Below, in pieces: positions 20,479 through 28,960 of a stretch of DNA of 64,000 nucleotides (positions are counted from its first letter, which is position 1; each line of letters starts with the position of its first letter). Source of the DNA: an uncultured Psychromonas sp. (GTDB taxonomy: Bacteria > Pseudomonadota > Gammaproteobacteria > Enterobacterales > Psychromonadaceae). The notes under the pieces were generated by a model. The model searched no databases. It saw only the letters and a list, made by a program, of their open reading frames with translations, and was not told where the DNA came from. The stretch spans positions 62,001 through 126,000 of the forward strand of contig NZ_CANLFB010000008.1 of assembly GCF_947489755.1 (NCBI RefSeq), read 5' to 3'. A program made the translations under genes and the position numbers.

Positions 20479-20917
20479 CTTTCTGTAGCCACTTATCTAA
20501 AGAGTTTGCAAAGTTTTGCTTATCTTTATCGGAAAACTTATTCGGTCCACCACTGATTTGTCCTACACTTCGTAATTCTTCTGCTAAATTTCGCATTGCT
20601 AAACGTTGTCTTACATTGTCTGCTGTATATAACTCTCCGCGAGGATTAAGTGCAATGACTCCTTTCTCAACAAGTTCAGCAGCAAGTGGAATGTCTTGTG
20701 TAATAACAAGGTCTGTTAATTCAACATGTTGGCTAATATAGTTATCAGCCACATCAAATCCTTGAGATACCTGAACTGTTTTAACAAGTGCTGTTCTTTT
20801 GACCGGAAGAGGGGAGTTAGCCACAAAAACAAGTTCTGTTTTTGTTCTCATACTTGCTCTTAAAACCATCTCTCTTACTGCTACAGGACAAGCATCCGCA
20901 TCTATCCAAATCTTCAT
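20468..20917 (-). CDS. yaiI: YaiI/YqxD family protein (UPF0178)
   Basis: A 149-residue protein of the UPF0178/DUF188 family, PIN-like in fold. It starts MKIWIDADACPVAVREMVLR and contains VKTVQVSQGFDVADNYI, LVITQDIPLAAELVEKG and ISGGPNKFSDKDKQNF. These match the E. coli YaiI layout. Conserved aspartates (D7, D9 and the D in TQDIPLA) suggest a metal-dependent nuclease-like site, but no activity is established. Monocistronic and convergent with nqrM. Confidence 0.93.
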   Translation of the reverse strand: MKIWIDADACPVAVREMVLRASMRTKTELVFVANSPLPVKRTALVKTVQVSQGFDVADNYISQHVELTDLVITQDIPLAAELVEKGVIALNPRGELYTADNVRQRLAMRNLAEELRSVGQISGGPNKFSDKDKQNFANSLDKWLQKAKR

Positions 20918-21072
20918 ATTAACCTCATCATTTTAAAGTCTAAATATAACAAAAAACAACTTATTTATTAATCATTAAATTAAAATTATATTTTAAGTTG
21001 CTGATTAATAGTAAGTTATTTTAAACTTACTAATATATTTAACATTTTTTTTATATTTAAGTTAAATAGGTA

Positions 21073-21100
21073 TTGACACCTTTTTAAACCTATATATAAT
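21073..21100 (+). promoter_or_regulatory. Promoter of the cold-shock gene, with a leader of about 140 nt
   Basis: A consensus TTGACA (21073-21078) is 16 bp from a consensus TATAAT (21095-21100). Transcription would begin near 21107, leaving a 5' leader of about 140 bases before the ATG at 21248. The leader includes CCTTAA-TTT-TTAAGG (21203-21217) close to the ribosome site. cspA-type genes are known for long thermosensitive leaders. Upstream of the promoter, 21010-21031 is a perfect 8-bp hairpin. The rest of the 330-base gap to yaiI shows nothing else. Confidence 0.75.
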
Positions 21101-21247
21101 ATTTTTTAGCTTGAAAGTTCGTTTTATATTTATGTACTTTGTTCCGTATTAATGTACCGAATCCTATACATCATAAGTAATAGCAACACTTCTAGCCAAC
21201 TGCCTTAATTTTTAAGGTTAATTACTCAAATTTATTAGGATATAAAC

Positions 21248-21454
21248 ATGTCTACTACTACTGGTACAGTTAAATGGTTCAACGAATCTAAAGGTTTTGG
21301 TTTCATCGAGCAAGAAAACGGTCCTGACGTTTTCGCACATTTCTCTGCTATCGCAAGCACTGGTTTTAAAACTCTTGCTGAAGGCCAAAAAGTACAGTTT
21401 ACTGTTACTCAAGGTCAAAAAGGTCCTCAAGCAGAAAACATCGTAGCTCTTTAA
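21248..21454 (+). CDS. CspA-family cold-shock protein
   Basis: A 68-residue single cold-shock domain, an RNA/ssDNA chaperone that melts mRNA structure. RNP1 KGFGFIE and RNP2 VFAHFSAI are intact. The start is [26 protein letters not shown] stands before the ATG at an acceptable distance. A strong promoter, long leader and own terminator show an independent, highly expressed unit. Whether it is cold-induced cannot be told from sequence, so the family member (CspA, C, D or E type) is left open. Confidence 0.97.
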   Translation: MSTTTGTVKWFNESKGFGFIEQENGPDVFAHFSAIASTGFKTLAEGQKVQFTVTQGQKGPQAENIVAL

Positions 21455-21491
21455 TATTGCTTCGATGAGCATTTATTGCTCATTCTGATTG

Positions 21492-21525
21492 AAAAAAAGG
21501 TAGGTTACTGACTTGCCTTTTTTTA
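21492..21525 (+). terminator. Terminator of the cold-shock gene
   Basis: A 14-bp stem (left arm 21492-21505, right arm 21511-21524) has two G-U pairs and a 5-base loop. It starts in an A-run and ends in a T-run, 38 bases after the stop codon. Confidence 0.85.
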
Positions 21526-21962
21526 TACCTGAAAGAAAATTTAAATGTATTTATTGCAAGTTACCTCCACAGTTAAAGCTTCAATGTTAAACCTACACAT
21601 TAATACAAAACTTTTATTACCTCTATGACAGTTCTATACACATCACACTAACTAGCTGATCTATTCTGCTTGTTAAAATCATTTATTGTTTCGTTGTCAA
21701 TATCGTAAAGAGAACAATCATTAAAGAATTAATATCTATTGTTTCATTCTCAGCAAGACGATTAATGAAGTTGATCTTCAAAAGGCTTCAATTTACGCCT
21801 TAAACTAAGTCATTTTTCCTGCGCAAAATTTAGAACACTTATTTAATATAATCGGTATTAGTAAATTGTATGCGGCTAATTAAGCCTCTGTATATAGTCA
21901 ATTTGCTATGGATGTTAAATATACACAAAGGCCCAAGATTATTAAGTGTAGATGAGAAAAGC
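21526..21962. other. Gene-free stretch after the cold-shock gene
   Basis: AT-rich DNA between a plus-strand terminator and the 3' end of the minus-strand kinase gene. A plus-strand open frame overlapping 21870-22088 is antisense to the kinase and has no ribosome site. I see no RNA gene or repeat here. Confidence 0.5.
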
Positions 21963-23564
21963 TTAAATACGCGCTACTGTACGCCTCTCAAAGGGGAGTA
22001 TTACTGTAAATATACTGCCATGACCAATCTCACTAGAGACTTTAATTTCACCTTTGTGCTGATGAATAATAGAATAGCTAATAGATAAACCTAACCCTGT
22101 CCCTTTACCCAACGGTTTAGTGGTATAAAAAGGTGTAAAAATGTCATTAACTTTGTTTGGATCTATACCTGTCCCAGAGTCTGAGACCTGAATATATAAA
22201 TTATGATCTTGTACGTGCGCTTTAAAGAAGACGACTTTATTCTCAGAGGTTTCTACTGAATCTCGCGCGTTAATTAAGAGGTTAATGAGTACTTGTTCTA
22301 TTTGTGTTTTATTACAAAATAAAGATGGAAGAGAAGGAGGAATCACTTGTCTTAATTCAACTTGATCTTGTTTATATTGGTTCATTACGATTGAAATGAC
22401 ATTTTTGAAAATATCATTTGGCTCTTCTTGTTGGTAATTATCAAGTTCACTATCTCGTCCAAAACTGCCCACTTGTTTAACAATTCTTTCGATGCGTTCA
22501 CTTTGAGTTATGATGGCTTTAAAGCTATTTTCTACTAAATGGTAGTTTCCGTTATTAATATTATCCATGCACATATCGGTATGAATACAAATAACTTGTA
22601 GTGGTTGGTTTATCTCATGTGCAATACCCGCTGCAATTTCCCCCAATGAAGCTAACTTATTAGATTGAATGAGCTTAGCTTGACTACTTTTACATTCATC
22701 ATCGACGCGTTTTAGTTGGTCATTATTGTCGATATCTTTTTTATACAAAACGATATTTAAAGTTAATAGTTTGACAGAGATAGCGGCAAGAAAAGAAATT
22801 AAAATAGTTAAAATGATAAATAAATTTTTTTCATGAGGCGAAGTTTCTGACCAAATCATTAACTCCCAATCTTGGCCATAGATAGCTAAAGTAAATTGCT
22901 CTGTTATTTTATTAATATGCAATTTTTCAGGTAAAAAACTAAACAGAGGAATACCATTTTCAGATAACGAAAAATGACTGGTTATTTGATAGGTATCGAG
23001 CTTGTTACGTAATAATTTATCGATATTTAAAGGGGCTTCAACATAAGCCACCAATATGTTGTCTATGATAATTGGGAATTGTAAATTTAATTCCATTTCC
23101 AATTCATTATCTGGTGAGTAAGACGCACGGCTAGCATAAACAAAGCTAGAAATAACCTCATCTCTATCCATTGGTAAATGATGACGGGCACGTAACTGTC
23201 TTTTTCTTTCGATATCACTGTGCGATTTTATTAAGGCATTATTAGGTAAATCAAACTGTATTTCTTCTATCAAAGGAAATAACTTTATTGTTTTTATAAA
23301 TTGATTGATACGCATTAATGCATTGGTATCGCTTTGCCAGTTTTTATTAATATCATCAATAGACTGCCAACGATTAACTAATAACTGGATTTGTTCTGCG
23401 TTACTTTCGATGCTATGCCTAATATTAAAACTGATCGTTTTACCTTCGGTCTTAATCTGTTCTTGCTGCAGTGCTTTTTCTTCTTGTGTTAATTGAACTG
23501 AAATTAAATATGACACTGTTAATCCAATTGCAAAAACTAAAACACTATAAATATTTGATTTCAA
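21963..23564 (-). CDS. Orphan membrane sensor histidine kinase
   Basis: A 533-residue kinase. Membrane span 1 is about residues 5-24, the periplasmic sensor about 25-246 (ending in a CHASE-like IYGQDWELMIW), span 2 about 247-270, then a short coiled coil. The phosphoacceptor H316 lies in GEIAAGIAHEINQPLQ. The ATPase N-box is EQVLINLLINARDSVE, the G1 box DSGTGIDP and the G2 box GKGTGLGLSIS. The H-box and ATPase resemble the NtrB/DctB group. No response-regulator gene is adjacent. It is divergent from the PLP-enzyme gene at 23679, with 114 bases between starts. The signal is unknown. Confidence 0.93.
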   Translation of the reverse strand: MKSNIYSVLVFAIGLTVSYLISVQLTQEEKALQQEQIKTEGKTISFNIRHSIESNAEQIQLLVNRWQSIDDINKNWQSDTNALMRINQFIKTIKLFPLIEEIQFDLPNNALIKSHSDIERKRQLRARHHLPMDRDEVISSFVYASRASYSPDNELEMELNLQFPIIIDNILVAYVEAPLNIDKLLRNKLDTYQITSHFSLSENGIPLFSFLPEKLHINKITEQFTLAIYGQDWELMIWSETSPHEKNLFIILTILISFLAAISVKLLTLNIVLYKKDIDNNDQLKRVDDECKSSQAKLIQSNKLASLGEIAAGIAHEINQPLQVICIHTDMCMDNINNGNYHLVENSFKAIITQSERIERIVKQVGSFGRDSELDNYQQEEPNDIFKNVISIVMNQYKQDQVELRQVIPPSLPSLFCNKTQIEQVLINLLINARDSVETSENKVVFFKAHVQDHNLYIQVSDSGTGIDPNKVNDIFTPFYTTKPLGKGTGLGLSISYSIIHQHKGEIKVSSEIGHGSIFTVILPFERRTVARI

Positions 23565-23678
23565 TTTATTTCCTTAATACACCTAATGCTAAATCCTTCT
23601 AGATTAGGCATAATACGTTAAATTGACGACATTTTAGATCAAAGCGATCATTATTGAGAATAAAAGCAGGGAATTTAA

Positions 23679-24905
23679 ATGACAGCGTTAGGTTTTACCA
23701 CAAAAATAGTGCATTCAGATCATAAACTCGGTTTAGAAGCGGGTGCTGTCCATGCACCAATTCATAATTCAGTACCATTTGGCTTCGAAGATGTACAAGG
23801 TCTGATTGATGTCTTTCAAGGTCAGCCAGGGCATGCTTACGCACGTTCTTCAACACCTACTTTAGATGCATTATGTAAAAAAATTCAAAAAATAGATAAC
23901 GGGATCGCAACAGCTGTTTTTTCTTGCGGTATGTCGGCTATCGTGGCCACTTTTTTAACGCTTTTAAAGTCTGGTGACCATCTTATTTGTAGCCGATTCT
24001 TGTTCGGTAATACAACCTCACTTTTAGGAACGTTACAAGGCTATGGTATTGACGTAACACTCGTTGATGCGACTGACATTGATGACGTTACCGCTGCGCT
24101 TAATAGCAAAACCAAAATGGTCTTTGTAGAAACTATCGCAAACCCAGTAACACAAGTGAGTGCGTTAGCTGAAATTGGTGATTTCTGTGAAGCAGAAAAC
24201 CTTGTGTATGTTATTGATAACACAATTACATCAAGCTATTTATTTGATGCTAATAAAGTTAAAGCAAGCTTAATTGTGACTTCATTATCTAAATATGTTG
24301 CTGGTCATGGTAACGCGATGGGAGGTTCTGTTACTGATACAGGTTTCTTTGATTGGGAGACCTATCCAAATATCTTCCCGGCTTATCGTAAAGGCGATAG
24401 TAATTTATGGGGTATTAGCCAAATTAAGAAAAAAGGCTTACGCGACATGGGGGCTTGTTTAAGCTCACAAGGCGCACACCTTATTTCAGTTGGTAGCGAA
24501 ACAATGGAACTGCGTATGGATCGCCAAGCGATAAATACAATGGCTTTAGCGGAGCTGTTACAAGCACACCCTAAGGTGGCTAAAGTTTATTATCCTGGTT
24601 TAGTAGACCACCCACAACATGAGCGTGCTAAAGAACTATTTAATGGCTTTGGAGCTCTGTTGAGTTTTGATCTAATTGAAGGGATTGATTGTTGTGAATT
24701 TTTAAATAAATTAAATCTAGTGATCAGCGCGACACACTTAGGTGATAACCGTACGTTAGCATTGCCTGTTGCACCTACGATTTATTATGAAATGGGCTTA
24801 GAATTACGCCAAGAAATGGGGATTAGCGAAAATATGATCCGTTGTTCAATTGGTATCGAAAACACTGCTGATTTGATTGCAGATTTCGAGCAAGCCTTAG
24901 CTTAA
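23679..24905 (+). CDS. PLP-dependent trans-sulfuration family enzyme (cystathionine gamma-synthase / methionine gamma-lyase type)
   Basis: A 408-residue fold-type I PLP enzyme of the Cys/Met metabolism family. The PLP-binding lysine is K205 in SLSKYVAGHGNAMGGSV. YARSSTPTLDAL near the start and FSCGMSAI (cofactor phosphate site) are typical, and the end has EMGISENMIRCSIGIENTADL. The reaction (synthase with acyl-homoserine versus gamma-lyase) cannot be separated by eye. No metB/metL neighbours and no SAM or S-box leader are seen, so a catabolic gamma-lyase or thiol-lyase role is as likely as biosynthesis. Confidence 0.9.
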   Translation: MTALGFTTKIVHSDHKLGLEAGAVHAPIHNSVPFGFEDVQGLIDVFQGQPGHAYARSSTPTLDALCKKIQKIDNGIATAVFSCGMSAIVATFLTLLKSGDHLICSRFLFGNTTSLLGTLQGYGIDVTLVDATDIDDVTAALNSKTKMVFVETIANPVTQVSALAEIGDFCEAENLVYVIDNTITSSYLFDANKVKASLIVTSLSKYVAGHGNAMGGSVTDTGFFDWETYPNIFPAYRKGDSNLWGISQIKKKGLRDMGACLSSQGAHLISVGSETMELRMDRQAINTMALAELLQAHPKVAKVYYPGLVDHPQHERAKELFNGFGALLSFDLIEGIDCCEFLNKLNLVISATHLGDNRTLALPVAPTIYYEMGLELRQEMGISENMIRCSIGIENTADLIADFEQALA

Positions 24906-24952
24906 TGTTAAGGATTAGAGAAAGGGGCTAAAGCCTCTTTTTCTTTATCATA

Positions 24953-25390
24953 ATGTATAAATATCTCACTCTCTTTATTCTTTTTTGTTTGTGTACTTCA
25001 ACGTACGCAGAGGCTGTTGTTGATGTTAAAAATGACATCGAACTAAAAACGAAGGGCAATGCATTAGCGAATTATGATGTTTGCAAGTCACTAGCAACTC
25101 AATCAGGTGATAAAGTGATGGCGTATTATTATGATGAAATGCATCGACTAACGATAACTGAGACAACGTTAGAGAGCCAAGTTGATAAGCAGCTGCAAGT
25201 TGAAATTATTGAAGATGAATACGATAAAGCATTATCCATCCTTAAGAAAATAAACAGTGCTGGTTTATACCAACTCTGTTTAAATAGATTCGATTCAGTT
25301 TCTCGCCAGTATTATACGACTAAACTAGCGGCTAAATTAGAGCAGGCTCAGTTAGAAAAAACCAAGCCAGAAAAGTCTGAGTTAGAATAG
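24953..25390 (+). CDS. Exported protein of unknown function
   Basis: A 145-residue protein with a clear Sec signal (MYKYLTLFILFCLCTSTYA, cleavage after TYA about residue 19). The mature part is hydrophilic and mostly helical, with two cysteines (YDVCKSL and LYQLCLNRF) that could pair in the periplasm. The C-terminus is Lys/Glu-rich. It starts 47 bases after the PLP-enzyme stop and may share its transcript. I do not recognise a family. Confidence 0.7.
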   Translation: MYKYLTLFILFCLCTSTYAEAVVDVKNDIELKTKGNALANYDVCKSLATQSGDKVMAYYYDEMHRLTITETTLESQVDKQLQVEIIEDEYDKALSILKKINSAGLYQLCLNRFDSVSRQYYTTKLAAKLEQAQLEKTKPEKSELE

Positions 25391-25423
25391 CTCTATTTAA
25401 AAACTAGTTCTAAACTCAACTTA

Positions 25424-25810
25424 TTAATCTTCTACCTTACCCCAAACGACTGCAGGATCAGCCATTTCAGATGTTTCTTCAGTTTTTACTGGCGCTTTCT
25501 TAGCTGCTTTTTTCTCTTTAATAACCGGTTTAGCTTCTGCTACCGCTTCTGTTGTTTCTTCAGCACCTTTTTTAGTTTCTGCTTTTTTAACACGTATTAA
25601 ATTACCTGCTAATTTGTAACCATTTAGTTGCTTAATGGCTGCTTTTGCTTCGCCTACTTTTGGCATTTCTACAAAGGCAAAACCTTTTGATGCACCTGTG
25701 TCTTTGTCTAAAACAAGGTTACAAGATTGAATGTTGCCGTGCTCTTTAAATAAAGTCAGTAACTTTTCTTCTGTGGTTGCTTTTGCAAGGTTGCGTACTA
25801 ATAATTTCAT
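25424..25810 (-). CDS. RRM-type RNA-binding protein
   Basis: A 128-residue protein with one RNA recognition motif (about residues 1-75): RNP2 KLLVRNL at the start and RNP1 KGFAFVEM near residue 42. A lysine/alanine/glutamate-rich tail follows and ends PAVVWGKVED. Single-RRM proteins of this type are common in marine gammaproteobacteria and cyanobacteria and are often cold-linked, but the RNA targets are unknown. Monocistronic, with a divergent neighbour at 26054. Confidence 0.93.
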   Translation of the reverse strand: MKLLVRNLAKATTEEKLLTLFKEHGNIQSCNLVLDKDTGASKGFAFVEMPKVGEAKAAIKQLNGYKLAGNLIRVKKAETKKGAEETTEAVAEAKPVIKEKKAAKKAPVKTEETSEMADPAVVWGKVED

Positions 25811-25922
25811 TGGAACTCACTTAATTAAATAATTTTAGTTATTTTAACAGGAACTGAAATTGATTGCTGTTTAAAGCGTAACGAATTAATCATAAGTTCA
25901 AATAACTAAAATTAAAAATAGA

Positions 25923-25962
25923 TTCATGAATAAAAAGAATCGTTTCTCCCATTATTCATGAA
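25923..25962. promoter_or_regulatory. Perfect 11-bp inverted repeat between divergent genes
   Basis: TTCATGAATAA (25923-25933) and TTATTCATGAA (25952-25962) are exact reverse complements 18 bases apart. Each contains the palindrome TTCATGAA. It lies in the 243-base gap between the divergent RRM gene and the permease gene, so a paired operator is a reasonable guess. No T-run follows, so a terminator is unlikely. Confidence 0.4.
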
Positions 25963-26053
25963 AATATGGAATATATTGATTTCCTTTCTTTTGCTCATGA
26001 CAAAACGATAGCAATGCTATATTCACGCCATTCATTATTATTAAGGAAAAAGA

Positions 26054-26836
26054 ATGGAAATCTCATTTGAGATCATGGCGTTATTAGTTGCTGTTGCAAC
26101 ATTAGCAGGTTTTATTGATGCCATGGCTGGCGGAGGTGGATTATTAACGGTACCTGCCTTATTAGCTGCAGGAATTCCACCAGCGCAGGCCTTAGCAACC
26201 AATAAATTACAAAGCTCGTTTGGGAGTTTTTCAGCTAGTTGGTATTTTATTCGAACAGGAACAGTGCAGTTAAAAACAATGTGGTTATCGATTGCTTGTA
26301 CTTTTGTTGGCGCTGCAATAGGCGCTGAAGTGGTACAGCATGTTAAAGCTGATGTATTAATGAGTATTATTCCCATTATTTTGATTGCTATCTCAAGCTA
26401 TTTTCTATTTTCTTCATCAATTACACCGCATCCAGATGACAAACCTAAACTGTCAGAAGCGGCATTTGCTTTTATCATTGGAGGAAGTGTTGGTTTTTAC
26501 GATGGTTTTTTAGGGCCTGGTACGGGGTCTATTTTCACCGTATGTTTTGTTGCATTAGGCCGTTATGGTTTGGTCGCTGCAACAGCTCGGACTAAAGTGT
26601 TAAATTTCACTTCTAATATTGCCGCGCTGACTTTCTTTATTTTCGCTGGATTACCTATTTGGGAGCTAGGGTTAACGATGGCTGTCGGTGGATTTATTGG
26701 CGCACGTATGGGGGCAAAGGTCGTCTTAGGTAATGGTCAGAAAATTATTCGCCCGTTAGTGATTGTTATGTCGATGACAATGGCGACTAAACTTCTTTGG
26801 GAACAGCATTCTCAATGGCTACTAGCAATTTTTTAA
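26054..26836 (+). CDS. TSUP (TauE/SafE) family permease
   Basis: A 260-residue inner-membrane protein with about eight hydrophobic spans in two similar halves. Family features are GFIDAMAGGGGLLTVPALLAAG near the start, ATNKLQSSFG, and in the second half GFYDGFLGPGTGSIF with TKVLNFTSNIAAL. Members move sulfite, sulfonates or similar anions. The substrate is unknown here. AAGGA precedes the ATG. The last 50 bases overlap the 3' end of the convergent LysR gene, an arrangement that ties the two genes together. Confidence 0.92.
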   Translation: MEISFEIMALLVAVATLAGFIDAMAGGGGLLTVPALLAAGIPPAQALATNKLQSSFGSFSASWYFIRTGTVQLKTMWLSIACTFVGAAIGAEVVQHVKADVLMSIIPIILIAISSYFLFSSSITPHPDDKPKLSEAAFAFIIGGSVGFYDGFLGPGTGSIFTVCFVALGRYGLVAATARTKVLNFTSNIAALTFFIFAGLPIWELGLTMAVGGFIGARMGAKVVLGNGQKIIRPLVIVMSMTMATKLLWEQHSQWLLAIF

Positions 26837-27632
26837 CGCGTACATTGTGGAATGTATTAGGGCGTAAACATAAATGGACAGGACGAAATAAGGGTTTTAA
26901 CTGCTCAAAGCTAAAGCAATATTGCTGTTCTATTTTTAATGCTTTAACGATTGAAAGCGGTACTAATGCCGCTGCTACTCCGCCTAATGCGAGTTGTGCA
27001 GAGGCAGTGTAAGAGTCAAGTTCCATTAAAGGTTCAATACCCAGTTGAGATAAAATATCTAATTGATATCGGTTGGCTGGGTTTGATAAATCATTAGTAA
27101 TCACTTGTGTTGGCAATGTTTGTAATCGTGATTGACTAACCAATACAAAAGGTTCTTTCCAGAGAAAAATCGCCTTGAGACCATGGTGGGGCGGTAAATG
27201 CCCAGCACAAAAACCAATAGTCGCTTTACCTGATTGTACTTTTTCAATAATTCTGGGTGTATGATCTGTACTGATTCTAATCGCGTTATCATGTTTAAAG
27301 TATTCTCCCATCATAGTGGCAAGATACCCTGCGACTAAGGTTTCAGAGCAATTAAGTGTGATAATTGTATTATCTAATAAGGCATGCTGTTCATAAATTT
27401 GACCTTGTAACTCCTGAAAAGTAGGCCCAATATTTACGATCAGTTCATTTGCCGCTGGCGTTAAACGAACATGACGTCCATCAGGCATAATCAACTTTTT
27501 ACCTAGTTTCTTCTCGAGCAATGCTATTCGTTTACTCACTGCAGACTGGCTAATATAAAGCTGGCTACCGACTTTACTCATGGTTTTTTCATGGCTAAGT
27601 GCTAATAAAGTTTCAATGCCTTCAAGTAACAT
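26787..27632 (-). CDS. LysR-family transcriptional regulator
   Basis: A 281-residue regulator. The N-terminal winged helix-turn-helix is about residues 3-62 (LYISQSAVSKRIALLEKKLG), followed by a periplasmic-binding-like effector domain from about 90. The effector region contains TISFCAGHLPPHH-like and GGVAAALVPLSI stretches typical of the family. The stop lies inside the permease gene on the other strand (50-bp convergent overlap). It may regulate the permease, but the target is not shown by sequence. Confidence 0.92.
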   Translation of the reverse strand: MLLEGIETLLALSHEKTMSKVGSQLYISQSAVSKRIALLEKKLGKKLIMPDGRHVRLTPAANELIVNIGPTFQELQGQIYEQHALLDNTIITLNCSETLVAGYLATMMGEYFKHDNAIRISTDHTPRIIEKVQSGKATIGFCAGHLPPHHGLKAIFLWKEPFVLVSQSRLQTLPTQVITNDLSNPANRYQLDILSQLGIEPLMELDSYTASAQLALGGVAAALVPLSIVKALKIEQQYCFSFEQLKPLFRPVHLCLRPNTFHNVRVKKLLVAIENAVPKEV

Positions 27633-27915
27633 AGTATGTTGTTAGCCTTGTATTTAGTAAATTGTAGCCGCTTTAATTTTTATAATGTCATTGGGACAGA
27701 TATTGTTAAAAAGACGGCTTTTTGATGAAGTTATTTTTACAATATAACATTGATGCTAAATAGGAATAGATAAAGTTTTCGTATTAACATGGACGTTCGA
27801 TTTGTTAATGAAGACTAACAAACATAAATTAAGCAAATAAATGTCTACAAAGTGTGGTGGTTATTAACTTTAACACTTAGGTTGAAAACATTTTTTGTAT
27901 TATTAAGGAATGATT

Positions 27916-28350
27916 ATGGTTTCAGGTTATAGCATCAGTTCAAAACGCCAAGAGATGGATTTATCAGTGATAGATAACTACCTTTTTAGTTCTTATTGGG
28001 CTAAAGGAATACCATTGACAGTAATGGAAAAGGCGATAGATAATTCACTTTGTTTTGGTATCTTTAATCATGCTGGTGAGCAAATTGCTTTTGCTCGTAT
28101 GATTACTGATTATGCAACATCAGCCTATTTAGCTGATGTGTTTGTTTTGCCTGAGCATAGAGGTAAGGGGTTAAGTAAGTGGCTTATAAAAACGATTATT
28201 GAACACCCTCATTTGCAAGGTTTAAGGCGCATGTTGTTAGCGACGAGTGATGCGCATGGTCTGTATCAGCAATTTGGTTTTACACCCTTAAATGCGCCTG
28301 AACTTTTCATGGAACGACATCAACCAGATATATATTTAAAAACTAAGTAG
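27916..28350 (+). CDS. GNAT-family N-acetyltransferase
   Basis: A protein of about 144 residues with the GNAT fold. The acetyl-CoA motif A is VFVLPEHRGKGLSKWLI near residue 76, followed by RRMLLATSDAHGLYQQFGFT. The ATG at 27916 is preferred because AAGGA at 27905-27909 is 6 bases ahead of it. The ATG at 27910 would touch the ribosome site. The substrate is unknown. The small neighbours on both sides suggest no pathway. Confidence 0.9.
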   Translation: MVSGYSISSKRQEMDLSVIDNYLFSSYWAKGIPLTVMEKAIDNSLCFGIFNHAGEQIAFARMITDYATSAYLADVFVLPEHRGKGLSKWLIKTIIEHPHLQGLRRMLLATSDAHGLYQQFGFTPLNAPELFMERHQPDIYLKTK

Positions 28351-28390
28351 AGGCATTGTGCTGTAGAGGTAATGCTGTAGAGATAATGTT

Positions 28391-28780
28391 ATGGCCTTTG
28401 ATAAAGGGTTAGAAGAAAGACTATATGAATACTTTGCTGAGCGACATGATTTAACAGTAAAGAAGATGTTTGGTGGTTTATGTTTTTTATTGTCGAGACA
28501 TATGTGTTGCGTAATCATTGATGATAAATTACTCGCGCGTGTCGGTGCTGATAATTATGCACTTTGTTTAGCTAAACCTTATGTGACTGAAATGGACTTT
28601 ACGGGTAAGCCGATTAGTACCATGGTTTATGTGCTTCCTAATGGGTTTGAAAGCGATCAAGACTTAGCGAATTGGTTGAATATCTGTGTTAATTTTGTCA
28701 ATACTCTAGGGCCTAAAGAACCAAAAACTAAAAAGCCCAAATCGACAAAGCCCAAATCTACAAAAAAGTTTGAAAAGTAA
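28391..28780 (+). CDS. TfoX N-terminal domain protein
   Basis: A 129-residue protein whose first about 100 residues match the TfoX/Sxy N-terminal domain (VKKMFGGLCFLLSRHMCCVI, then DKLLARVG and the FTGKPISTMVYVLP block). A short lysine-rich tail with the repeat KPKST twice follows. Full-length TfoX is a competence regulator. This protein lacks the C-terminal TfoX domain, so a competence role should not be assumed. It follows the GNAT gene by 40 bases, across a short duplicated stretch (TGCTGTAGAG twice). Confidence 0.87.
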   Translation: MAFDKGLEERLYEYFAERHDLTVKKMFGGLCFLLSRHMCCVIIDDKLLARVGADNYALCLAKPYVTEMDFTGKPISTMVYVLPNGFESDQDLANWLNICVNFVNTLGPKEPKTKKPKSTKPKSTKKFEK

Positions 28781-28960
28781 AAAAACTAACGGGCTCTTAG
28801 ATTTGAAAATAAGTATAATTTACGATACTTATTTAATAAATGTTTTCTAAATAGCTCTATTCTAAATGTGCCATGACTTGAAATAGACAGTCACTTTAAA
28901 TTTTGAATATACGATTATCTTAAATAAACAGTCATCTTAAATAAACAATGTAGAGGAATT

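Noticed and set aside
21870-22088. Small plus-strand protein gene
   Set aside because: Mostly antisense to the kinase C-terminus, with no ribosome site and an odd composition.
23565-23678. SAM or S-box riboswitch before the PLP enzyme gene
   Set aside because: Only 114 bases of simple AT-rich sequence. No conserved riboswitch core is visible.
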